In this document: one piece after another, positions 46,096-56,091 of the stretch
How positions within the stretch are numbered: the first letter of the stretch is position 1
How the letters are laid out: every line of letters begins with the position of its first letter
NCBI GenBank assembly: GCA_047967505.1
Contig: CM106540.1
Length of the DNA: 64,000 nt
Strand: one strand, 5' to 3'
DNA from: Dipteris shenzhenensis
Taxonomy: Eukaryota; Polypodiophyta; Polypodiopsida; Gleicheniales
Notes under the pieces: model-generated
The model's input: only the letters and a program-made list of their open reading frames with translations
The model's database searches: none
What the model was told of the DNA's origin: nothing
Position numbers and translations under genes: made by a program

Positions 46096-46137
46096 CTAAG
46101 ATAGCAAATGCATTCTGCTACGCATTTGCTATCTTAG
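46096..46137. other. Perfect 16-bp hairpin
   Basis: CTAAGATAGCAAATGC (46096–46111) is exactly complementary to GCATTTGCTATCTTAG (46122–46137) with a 10-bp loop. The surrounding repeat (ACACTAAGAYARYAAAYRCATTCTRCTAYG, seen three times to 46240) has the left arm word in each copy but only this copy has the right arm. Confidence 0.8.
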
Positions 46138-46259
46138 ACAACAGCCACACTAAGACAACAAACATGTTCTACTACGCATTCTAGTTTCTATGTTTCTGTA
46201 AGTCGCAGTCAACTACACTAAGACAGTAAACACATTCTACTATGACAAAGGCACGACCT

Positions 46260-47400
46260 ATGCACTAGCAAGCAGCATCATCTTCAATGGCAAAAATAAG
46301 CTACGACAATGCAGGCCTACATTGACATTAACACCAACAACACTCGAGCTTGAAGCAATGATCTTCAAGCATCAAGTGCATAAGCAGCAATGCCTTTACA
46401 ACAAGCTACTTCAATGATGGCAGACACACTCAGTAAGCATGCAAGTAGAAAGCAACACACACCCTAGTGCCAACACAAGCTACAACTCAAGTCACAAGAT
46501 GGCCAAGCTTGCCGAACAATGGAACACTCTCACCAAGGTGCCATCGACTCAGCATCAAAGAGCCAATGAAACCAAAACTCCACAAACGCTTGACTCAAAA
46601 GTTACGAATGCCAATATACAATGGCATGCACACAAGCAACCTTCAGCCAGGCGCACACATAGCAGCAGCACCAACAAGCCCACAACAAAGGCGACAACCA
46701 CATGCAACAAGCTCCTACTCGACTCAAGTGGCATAGCTCCTACGTTCAATATGGCAAGCATACCCACAACAATGCATTGCATAATTCCATGCTCAATGAC
46801 TCATGCAATGGCCACATGAAGCCCCAACTTCTTCAATGGTTTGAAGCACATTAGGGGAATTTTGGACTCAAAAACTGCCTCTTAGATTTGGCCTTTAAGA
46901 TCTGTGATTAGCAAACCATCCAATAGGAGAGCTTGGGCATTAAAAGAATGGAGGATTCCATTTGGCCTCTCATTGGTGGAGAGACCTTCCTCTAGTCCCC
47001 ACTAGGCTCCCTCTTGCCCCCACCACTACCTAGGGCATTTACTCCTCCCCTTCACTTTTGCCTAGTCCCTGTTATCCTCCTCCCTCTCTTGGTGGGTCCC
47101 TGAAACTGCGCATTTCTTTTCCCTCTTTTTTTTTGAAAAGTTTCCCCACCTCTCCAAACACTACCCAAGAGTCCTCCCAAACTATCCACGTTCACTCACA
47201 AGCTTCCTCTCAAACACTTTCTCCTCTCAACCTCTTCCTCTCCTCATCTCCTCTCAACTTCCTTCCCTCAATCACTTCCTCTTCTCAATCTCCTGTCAAC
47301 TTCCCCTTAGCCTCCTTATGTCAACCTTCCTCCTCTCAATCTCCTTCCCATCTCTTTTTCTTTCCTTTCTCCCATTATTTTTATGTTGGTGAAGAACTCC
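46260..47400. other. Low-complexity intergenic DNA, no supported gene
   Basis: 46260–46820 is rich in CAA/ACA words and gives a Ser/Thr/Asn-rich open frame at 46439–46819 that looks compositional, not a conserved protein. 47040–47400 is pyrimidine-rich with CTCCTCTCAAYYTC words. Confidence 0.4.
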
Positions 47401-47525
47401 CCTTCCCATAGACCAAATCTATCACTTCAATCTTGTGTAGGGCACATTCTAAAGAACGACATTGATGTTTGGATTGCTCAAAAGGGGTGTAAGGGAGAGC
47501 GGGTACGAGGAGTGTGTTGTTGTTT

Positions 47526-47542
47526 GGGGGGGGGGGGGGGGG

Positions 47543-47590
<48 letters not shown>

Positions 47591-47605
47591 CATATAGATT
47601 CCTAT

Positions 47606-47655
<50 letters not shown>

Positions 47656-47752
47656 CGAATGTGCATGTGTGTGTGCGTGTGCTTGCACATGCATGTATAC
47701 CTGTGCGTGTGCGTGTGCGTGTGCGTGTGCATGTACATGTGCGTTCAACCCT
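47526..47752. repeat. Compound microsatellite G20-(AG)n-(TG)n
   Basis: A 20-bp G run (47526–47545) is followed by (AG)n to about 47588. After a 20-bp spacer come (TG)n (47609–47651) and impure GTGCGTGT words to about 47740. Long open frames here are products of dinucleotide repetition and are not genes. Confidence 0.95.
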
Positions 47753-48299
47753 AGTATTGTACACGCTTATAGAAATGTATCGGTTGGTGGTAAGAACTAG
47801 GAAGTGAACTACCTCAAAGCTTGCTCAGCTCAAAAATTGTCTTAGGATTTCGCCATAAGAGGAATTGACAAGAAATTTCCCCCTTGGATTCTCTAATGAA
47901 AATGCAGCTCGAATAATCAAATGGATTTTTCTTTGTAGGATGATTCTCTTTGCTGCACCTCTAAGCATTAGCTTAATTGTGAATATAGTCTTGATAAAGC
48001 AATGGTTGCCAAGGGCCTTGCAAAGCTTTGAAATGAAAGTTAGAACAATTCATTCAAGCTATGGTAACCAAGCTTCAATGCCGGCGCACAGTTGTTATTC
48101 ATGTCACTATATCTATAAAATCTTAGCAATCTAGTGTTCCAAGATAATCAACAGTTGGCATTCAGTCAAATAATGAAATGCTTATGAAATTTAGAGTGAT
48201 TCTCAATGGAATAAATAGACTAATCAAAGGCCTCATTGTCCTTTGATCAATTCTCCCACTAATCATGATATTGAATCATAATAGTCCTACAAACGGGTC

Positions 48300-48960
48300 A
48301 ACATTTTCTTGGGTGTAGCCAATCGTGGAACTATTTTCGGGGCCATTTTGGAGCCGCGATGCGATGCACTTCTGGGTGAATATTTGAATTTTGTGCAGAC
48401 CTGCATTCTCGCCGTCGAAAATTTTTTCGACGTCATGAAGGTGCACTGGCGTAATAATGAGATGCAATCTATTTGTTCAGAATACCGCATAGCTCGACAC
48501 ATGGCATGTCTGCACTGCTTCGTGCAGCATAGTCTCTGGCCTACGTCGTCTAATCACTTATTATCGTGCAGATCATTAAAATTGAAGGTTGGCTTGGAGA
48601 GACCACAGCACTAGTCCTTGCCGTCATAATTGGATGCAATCTATCATTCTGAACATCGTCGCAGTGCAGTCTCTAGCCTGACCATCTGTCATCATGCAGC
48701 CTTTTGCTGCTTCTTTGTCCACAGTCCATGCAAATCATAGGTTGGCTTAGAGAGACCACCGCATTGGTTTTTGGCATAATAATGAGATGCAATCTATCAT
48801 TTTGAGAATCACCTCAGCGCAGTCTCCACCTGTCATCGCCTAGAATTCAAGGTTGTCTTGGAGAGACCACCGCGCTGATTCTTGGAGTTATAGCTCCATT
48901 ACTTATTTTACATATTATGGGAGGAGATCTATGAAAGCCACCGTGCTGGTTCTTGGAGTT
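48300..48960. repeat. Imperfect ~110–150-bp repeats, intergenic
   Basis: AGGTTGGCTTGGAGAGACCAC with a following GCACTRGTYCTTGSCRTMATAATKRGATGCAATCTATCAT-like stretch recurs near 48585, 48740 and 48850. CATTCTGARnATC and GCAGTCTCTAGCC words occur between. Non-coding. Confidence 0.65.
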
Positions 48961-49006
48961 ATATATTTATGTACCAAGGAAAATGTATTCCGTTGTGCAA
49001 CCAAGC

Positions 49007-49095
49007 AAAATGCAATTGACGATATGGCCCTTGAGGGGATATGACCCTTGCCCCTAAAGGGGACCCCTCAAGGGCCATATCGTCAATTGCATTTT
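49007..49095. other. Perfect 32-bp inverted repeat (long hairpin)
   Basis: The left arm 49007–49038 and right arm 49064–49095 are exactly complementary over 32 bp (starting AAAATGCAATTGACG and ending CGTCAATTGCATTTT). The 25-bp loop itself contains CCCCTAAAGGGG, a smaller palindrome. The inner words (ATATGGCCCTTG, CCCTAAAGGGGAC) are shared with 7547–7592. Could be a tiny foldback transposon or a small-RNA precursor; the sequence alone cannot decide. Confidence 0.9.
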
Positions 49096-49099
49096 CTGA

Positions 49100-49700
49100 A
49101 AGTTTCATTGTATTTTTCTAGATGTCTCTCCATGCAACCACAACGGTGGGATCATTGGAGTTATTTTAGCGCTATTTTGGTCATAAACCAAGGAAATTGT
49201 AGTCCTTTCCTGGTATTTTAGTCCTTATTACAGTAAATATAAATTATGGCAAAAGTACAATTTATCAAGTGAAAATTGAGAAAAATAGATTACAATATAC
49301 ATTTACGTCCAATAACAAGTTATATAAAAATTATCAACTTATACTGAGTAAAAATTGAACAGAGGATCTTACATTTATAAAAACTCGACAATTGCTGAGA
49401 GCCTTAAACAAAAGATTACAAGTAGCGGCCATAACCATTCAAATACAAATACAAAAGTTAACAACAGTGCATACTGAAAGCCTCAAATTAAACAAAAAGA
49501 GATCACATAAATGCCTTAGAGACCAAAACATTACATCCAGCGAGCCAAAAGATCGTTGAGCTCGCCCAAAAGATTACATCCAGCCATTGTTCTAAGCAAG
49601 AGGGAATTTGTACAACTCAGTTTTCTGCCAGTCTAGCTTGTTGCATTAAAAATTTTTAGGGAGCCAAAGGAGGATACACTGGAGAGGCCGAAGACCATGC
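49100..49700. other. Intergenic AT-rich, no gene seen
   Basis: No coding or repeat structure beyond AAAAGATTACA and GATTACATCCAGC words repeated near 49540–49580. Confidence 0.4.
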
Positions 49701-49713
49701 ACATTACCAGGAC

Positions 49714-50232
49714 TCAGATTATGGGCTTCCCAGCAAGTTGAGAGTACTCTGCTCTAAAAATATTGAGAGCTTCATTGACATCTAGGGGGAACCCATACAG
49801 CACAGCCATAAAGAGGCCCTCTGTGAGCATGTTATCTAAGGTGATGACATTCAAATGTGTGGGGAGTCGCCTGTGGGAACGAAGGGTCTCCACTAGTGCT
49901 AGCATTTCTACTCCACGTGAGTGCAATGCAATCACCTTAAATGAGAAGGCAGATATTATTGGGATCACAGAGCATCGAGGGGGGGGACCAACTAGGCATG
50001 CTGCAGATGAGTGGGTGAGCAAAAGATGAGCAGGGGAGCAGATACAATGACGAGAGTTGGAGGAGGGAGCATGGAGCAAAGTAGAGCAGGGACAGAAAAG
50101 AGTTAGAGGAGGGGTGTGGAGCAAAGTAGCAGAGCATGGGCGGATCAGAGCAACGTAGTAAAATGCCACAGATCTTATATATATTATAAAGTTCGAGCCA
50201 CCACGGTGGCTGGAGCTCGGGGTTCCATCCAT
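49714..50232 (-). CDS. Hypothetical open reading frame, unknown
   Basis: A 172-codon uninterrupted frame on the minus strand ends at the stop complementary to 49714–49716. Its C-terminal ~75 residues look protein-like: VIALHSRGVEMLALVETLRS, then THLNVITLDNMLTEGLF and FPLDVNEALNIFRAEYSQL. The N-terminal half is Ser/Pro/His-rich and less convincing. A TTCTCATTTAAG|GTG sequence just before VIALHSRG resembles an intron acceptor, so only the last exon may be real. I do not recognise the family; a retroelement tail or an orphan gene fragment are both possible. Confidence 0.35.
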   Translation of the reverse strand: MDGTPSSSHRGGSNFIIYIRSVAFYYVALIRPCSATLLHTPPLTLFCPCSTLLHAPSSNSRHCICSPAHLLLTHSSAACLVGPPPRCSVIPIISAFSFKVIALHSRGVEMLALVETLRSHRRLPTHLNVITLDNMLTEGLFMAVLYGFPLDVNEALNIFRAEYSQLAGKPII

Positions 50233-50960
50233 ATAAATTGCAGGCCACCGCAGTGGAATCCCCTAGGCGACGAGCTGGTAATCATGAAGAAGATGCCATG
50301 TGGTGCCACTCCGATGGCTAGTAATTAACTTAGCCACGACAGATGTGGCTGATGAGAGCCACCACCACCAGGCAGTAATTCTCATTACCATGTCTAATCA
50401 CTCATTACCATGTCTAATCACTCATTACCATGCACTCTAGTTCTCTACTGAGCATGCGAGCCTGGTGATTGGTAATTTTTACTGCACTCGTAGCGATCAT
50501 GCATGCTAAAGTGCAGTGGTGGGTGAGCGGTATCGTAGCCACGACAAACATGGTTGATGACAATCACCACCATCAAACAATAATTTCCACAAAAGTAAAT
50601 CATGAAGCCTAATCACCTCTAATCCCTCATTACCATAATTTACTGCACTCGTAGTTATCATGCATGCAAGCCCGGTGGTGGTAACTGGAAGCCAAGTAAT
50701 TGCGGACCACTGCAGTGGCTGGTAATTAACTCTGATAGCCCGGTGGATCTTAGCCGCCATCATAGACGTGGCTGGGAATCTTAGATGCCACCACCTCTAA
50801 TCATTCATTACCATGCAAGTCACTACTATCGCCTTGAATTATTCAAAATTTGGGCCAATCACAGTGGTGGCACTCACCTTGACAGTAGTCAGGCTATAAC
50901 CACCATGGTGGCTCTCACCTTCATAGTGTACTCGACACGCTACAAACCGCTATTCCATTC
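50180..50960. repeat. CCAC/GTGG palindrome-rich repeats with a 20-bp satellite
   Basis: CCACNGTGG-like palindromes and TGGCTGRTRA / ACCACCACCA words recur through the region in four or five diverged units. At 50381–50432 the 20-bp word CTCATTACCATGTCTAATCA repeats exactly twice plus a partial copy. No protein is supported. Confidence 0.7.
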
Positions 50961-51373
50961 CCTTAACTATTTTCTCTTATATCCCTTGTGAATGTTTTGT
51001 TCTCCCTTGCAATCTCAAGCTCACGTGCTCGTTTATGTACCGTAGAAGGTTGTAAAGTATCTACCCAAAGGTGTAATAAAAGTTTGTATAATGGGAAGTG
51101 GTTTCCCTTACCATTAAGTCCAAGATTCTAAAGCAAGCAAAAGTATAATATGGTCCTGACAGAAAGTTTCACTTCTATAACATGAGTCTCTCATATCATA
51201 AGCTGTTAGTCTCCCTAACTACTCATGAAAATGCTGAAGGGAATGGCCTCATTGAATTTTCATGTAAAGGAAATATCCTTTTAATATAACACCAAGAAAA
51301 AATATATAACTATCTCCATGCTACATAATGATAGTAAAAAGAAATGCCACTATACTTTAATGAACATGGACCG

Positions 51374-52730
51374 GAACTACAACCTATGCGGATCCTTGTA
51401 GAATGGCCCGTCCACTATTGTGATATAGAAATTTGTATTAAAAGCTTGGCCGTGCGGGTAGAGGTGCAACCCCACCCTTACTACGCTATTGTTTGACATA
51501 AAAGACAGGCCATACATGTCCAAATGCTTTTGGAATGAGCTGTTAATGCGCTCATGCACCTATCCACATTCAATAAGTCCAAAGTATCATGTCGCTTGTT
51601 GAGGAATACCATCACAAACTACCATGATAATATGACCATCAATATGAATGGTTGTAGAATCTCAAACTAGAGATCGCCGGCATTTTAAGCGTAAGTGGAG
51701 CCAGGTTTAGATCCAAGTAAATCTCTCTCCACTTAAGGCAGAGTCCGACTCCATAAATCGCCACTTAAGGCAGAGTCTGACTCCAAAAAAACAGGCATTC
51801 AATTTTGCAAGGCCTAGTAAGAACCGATTCCAATCCCACAAGTTAGAAACAGAGGAAAGGCAAAAGTGGTGGAAACAGAGCCACTGTATATGAGGATCAT
51901 CTATTGAAAGTAGAGCTACAAGCAAAAGCGCTTTGTAATTCCATCATCAGCTCATGAGATCGCAAAAGTGATGAACGTGTAAGGATCAATTGGAATGTTA
52001 TAAATCCTGGAACACAGTTGAATATGTATCTATCTTTGAGCATAGTAGACTACATAATCAAAACGCACAGAACAACTGCGTACATGAACTACAACCGATG
52101 GGGATCCTTGTAGAATGGCCCGTCCACCGTTGTGACACAGAGTTTGTATCAAAAGCTTGGCTGTGCGGGTATAGGCGCAACCCCACCCTTACTACGCTAC
52201 TGCACAAACGTCCAAATGCTTTTGGAATGAGCCGTTAATGCTCATACAGCTATCCACATTCAATAAGTCCAAATTATTCCGTCGTTTGTAGAGGAATATC
52301 ATCACAAATTGCCCCATAATGTGACCATCAATATGAACGGTTGTAGAATCTCAAACTAAAGATCACCGGCAATTTAAACGTAAGAGGAGCCAGCTTTAGA
52401 TCCAGGTAAATGTCTCTCCTATTTCTCTCCACTAATTAAGGCAAAGTCTAACTCCAAAAATCCAGGCATTCAATTTCGCAAGGTCTAGTAAGACCCAATT
52501 CCAATCCCGCAATTCAGAAACAAAGGAAAGGCAAAAGTGGTGGAAACAGAGCCACTGTAGACGAGGCTAATAAGAAATATCATCAAGAGAAGCATAGGAT
52601 CATCTGATGAAAGTAGAGCTATAAGCAAAAGCGCTCTATAATTCCATCATCAGCTGGAACGCAGTCGAATATGTAGCTATCTTGGAGCACAGTAGACTAC
52701 ATAATCAAAACGCACAGAACAACTGCGTAC
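51374..52730. repeat. 712-bp tandem duplication
   Basis: Unit one is 51374–52085 and unit two 52086–52730. Shared words include GATCCTTGTAGAATGGCCCG, GGTGCAACCCCACCCTTACT, CAAATGCTTTTGGAATGAG and the end ACGCACAGAACAACTGCGTA. Unit one has an extra internal 35-bp tandem repeat (CCACTTAAGGCAGAGTC, at 51730 and 51762). On the minus strand unit one encodes a 60-aa frame ending YITIVDGPFYKDPHRL; the same stretch is degraded in unit two. The source sequence is unidentified. Confidence 0.9.
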
Positions 52731-54280
52731 ATGTTCCCAGCAAGAAACTAATTACGCTGTGTATTTTTCATATACATAACAGCGTAACGATGAAGTAGGG
52801 GCTTGGCTTGAAAAAGAAACTAATATGAATGCAAGCCAACATGAACACTTAATGCAGATGAGAGTTATAAAGTATACGCTCCTAGAGGATAAGTGCCATG
52901 ATAGCTATGAGTAACCGCCAAGAGCTTGTCCTCCAGGGCCTACTGATTCTCCCCAGCGTAACAGGAAGGCGTATTAGCTATGCCAGGAGCTTGTCCTCCT
53001 TGGCCTGCTGACACTCATCAAGGAAGAGCGTGAAACGAAGAAGTATCAGCTTAGTAATCCTACGAGGATTTTTGCGTTCGGAGAAACGCGCTCAGAGGAA
53101 CGTAGTGGGCTATCCCAACTAGCACATCGACTCACATCCTGCATTTTCTCCGGTTCATAGAACCAGCTCCGGTCACCTCCATTTGTGCTTCCTCCTAGTA
53201 AACAGTCAAAACGGGTCTGAACAGTCCCCGCTTAGAACTCCACGGAGCCATTGCAAAAGCTCTAACTAGAAACAGAAACTGCTATGGGAGGAACCAGTGT
53301 GAGACCTCTCGCCATTCAAGCCATGAAGTGAGTGCAGCATAGCACTAAAGCATCCTCCTTGATCATTGCCGACACAGAGTCACGTAGAATGCAGTCTCAG
53401 TTACCCTTTCCAGTGAAGACGAAGGTGCGCCCAGTCCCCCCTTTTTTCTGCCATCGCTATAGCACATTGCAATATATCAAGACTACCCAATGCGTCGGGT
53501 CGTCATGAGTGACCACAGGCATATCACAACGCAAAGCCATCATACATACCTGGAATAACCTCATAACTACAAGTACCCCTGTCGAGGTATTTGTTGTTGC
53601 TGACGCTCCCAATAAGCTACCTCCATCAGTGTGAAGATTGAGCACTTCAACTGCCCTGTTTTCCCTCCAGGCAGCTCTCCGTCTCGAAGTCCGAGCTGAA
53701 CTAGTGCTAAGGGCCAATGAGGGGTAAGGGGAAGTACTCCCTCCAAAAGCAATCAGTGGTTATTCATCCGGTTTTGTAGTTAACGTTTGGTCAAATTGAC
53801 CACACGTAGGTTAGCGGTTAGATAGGTTATAGCATAGTATTAGGGCTCCTTGTTTTGTTGTTATGTGAAGGTAGTGAATGCACCTCCCTTTCCCTGCTCG
53901 ATGACCTTGCTGGCTGACGTTTTGTGAGGGCAGCGTGGCGATGGCGAAGAGTTCCTTGCCTATTTGCGGGTCTGTTCGCAGCGTGGAGAAGGCAGAAATC
54001 GTGATGGATGTCCATACTGCGTTTCGTTTTTAGTTATTGTAGGACTGATTTTTGGAGGGTGCAAGCCATTCTTGGCTTGCATTTCTCCACACAAGCGGAT
54101 AGTGAAGGAGGGGGCAATCGGGTCAGGCAGATTTGTATCTGCCCTGACTCGATCTAGAACATGCATTGTATGAGGTATTATTTGATTGTGTATAAAGAGG
54201 TCTGTGCATGGTTTGTTTTCTTGCAAGATTGCAATGGTTGTGTATGCGTTGTGTGACTCTTGCTGCGTAGATTTCGACAT
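52731..54280. other. Intergenic, no gene recognised
   Basis: The phrase AGGAGCTTGTCCTCCWKGGCCTRCTGA occurs loosely at 52920–52950 and 52983–53010 (diverged duplication). Minus-strand frames at 53457–53752 are short and unrecognised. No RNA gene was identified. Confidence 0.4.
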
Positions 54281-54284
54281 AGAA

Positions 54285-54980
54285 ATGGCTAACTCTAAAG
54301 GTCGATTTTTTGCTGATAGAATCGTTAGGGAGGTCCGTGGGTGTCTACATACTTGCGTCTTTGATTTTTTGCTGATAGAATCATTAGGGAGGTGCATGGG
54401 TTTCTGCATGCTTGCGTCTCGTTAGGGAGGTAGATGCGCTTCTGTTCTAGACGTGTTGAGAAATAGAACGAGTAGGGATGCATCATGGGTTTATGGGGAT
54501 TTCGATAGCCAACTCTAAAGACAAACCATGGATTGGGCAGGTGTTGTGCTCGGTAGTCTGCTCTGTACAGTGTTGTGGAGTCGGGTTCATGCATGAAAAT
54601 GAAGCAAGTGCTCTGCCTGTCGACACAGCAATGGCTAACTCTGAAGGTCGATTTTTTGCTGATAGAATGGTTAGGGAGGTGCGTGGGTGTCTGCATGCTT
54701 GCGTCTTTGATTTTTTGCTAATAGAATCGTTAGGGAGGTGCGTGGGTGTCTGCATGCTTGTGTCTCGTTAGGGAGGCAGATGCGCTTTTGTTCTGGACAT
54801 GTTGAGGAATAGAACGAGTAGGGATGCATCGTCGATTTATGGGGATTTCAATAGCCAGCTCTATAAACGAACCATGGATTGGGTAGGCGCTGTGCTCGGT
54901 AGTCTGCTCTATACAGTGTTGTGGAGTTTTGGTAGTTAGGTTCGTGCATGAAAATGAAGCAGGCGCTCTGCATGATTGGT
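54285..54980. repeat. 346-bp tandem duplication with ~60-bp subrepeats
   Basis: Unit one is 54285–54630 and unit two 54631–54980, both starting ATGGCTAACTCT. Within each unit GATTTTTTGCTRATAGAATCG with TTAGGGAGGTGCGTGGGT is repeated about 60 bp apart, followed by GCATGCTTGYGTCTCGTTAG. Unit two has a few small indels. Long frames on both strands follow from the repetition; no family is recognised. Confidence 0.9.
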
Positions 54981-55012
54981 GTTTCATTAGTTTGCTCTAT
55001 AGAAAAGAGCCA

Positions 55013-55190
55013 CTGAAGCTTTTCTAATTTACTGCGTTGGAGGAAAGGAGGTGATGACAATCTGCTATGAGTCCTTGCGTGAATTCTAGTTTGCTCAAGC
55101 GCTGAAGCTTTACTGATTTACTACGTTGGAAGAAAGGAGGTGATGACAATCTGCTGTGAGTCCTTGCGTGGGTGTTCGGGTGTCTCAGTA
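55013..55190. repeat. 89-bp tandem duplication
   Basis: CTGAAGCTT … TTTACTRCGTTGGARGAAAGG and AGGTGATGACAATCTGCTRTG occur at 55013 and 55102 with a few substitutions. Non-coding. Confidence 0.88.
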
Positions 55191-55589
55191 GGGCTTGGGG
55201 TTTTGCTGCTTTACTGTGTTAATGAAGAGATAGTGCTATGTGGGTTTCGGTAGGCTTACTGTGTTGCAAAAAACACATTTGTTTGCATTGTGGGTTGGGC
55301 ACTGTGAATGTTTGGGACTTTTGGAGCCGCTGGATGTTTGCTGCAGGTGTCCTATGAGTCCTTGTGTCAGTGTTTGGGGGTTTTGGTAAGCCTTGTGGTT
55401 GCCATGATTTACAGCATTTAGAAAAACACAGTTAACAGTGGTTTAGTTGTGTTGTGGGTTAACATTGGATGTTTTAGTTGTGATGTAGTTTTATTTGTGA
55501 TATATGGTTTCATTGTGATGTGATTTTATATTGTTTGTTTGTTTTGATGTAATATATGTGACTGTGTGCATGTTTGTGAATGTTTGAAT

Positions 55590-55940
55590 GGCATATAGGT
55601 TAGGCATATAGGTTATATAGCCCCCCACATCTCATCTTTGCTAACTGAAATCAAAAAATAAAATTATAATGAATGATGAAAAGAATCCTACCATTCCCTA
55701 GAATTTTTACAAATGAATTTAATGTTTTAATAGCATATAGGTTAAATAGCCCCCCACATCTTCATTTCACTAATCAAATTAAAAAACCAAAAAAAATTGT
55801 TATGAACTAGTAAAAGAATCCTATCCTCTTTGCACAATATTTATAAATGAATTTAAAGAGGAAAGACACCTTTCTCTCCCATATTTCTTTCCGCCCCACA
55901 TTTTTTTTCATAATCAAATTAAAAGATAAAAAGGAAAGTG
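55590..55940. repeat. ~131-bp diverged repeats upstream of the Helentron genes
   Basis: GCATATAGGTTA…ATAGCCCCCCACATCT, followed by AATCAAATTAAAAAA and AGAATCCTA, occurs near 55603 and 55733, with a weaker third copy at 55870–55935 (CCGCCCCACATTTTTTTTCA-like). AT-rich and non-coding. It may be the left end of the following element or just older DNA. Confidence 0.65.
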
Positions 55941-56091
55941 TTGTGGTTTATTTTAGAGAAATGCTATCAATTTCTACATTTGTAACAAATGGATTTAAAG
56001 AGAAGATAACCACATGACAAAAGAAAAGATATAAAGTAAAGAAGATGTTAAAGTTAACGCTGACACATTTCAGTTTATTGAAACAGATGTT

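Noticed and set aside
46439-46819. 126-codon Thr/Ser/Asn-rich frame
   Set aside because: CAA/ACA-rich low-complexity DNA with no recognisable motif or splice context.
47381-47807. Open frames made of Cys-Val, Thr-His or Arg-Glu repeats
   Set aside because: Pure products of TG/GA microsatellites in different frames.
53457-53752. Minus-strand frames of 61–86 codons as a gene
   Set aside because: Short, overlapping in different frames, no recognisable motif or splice partners.
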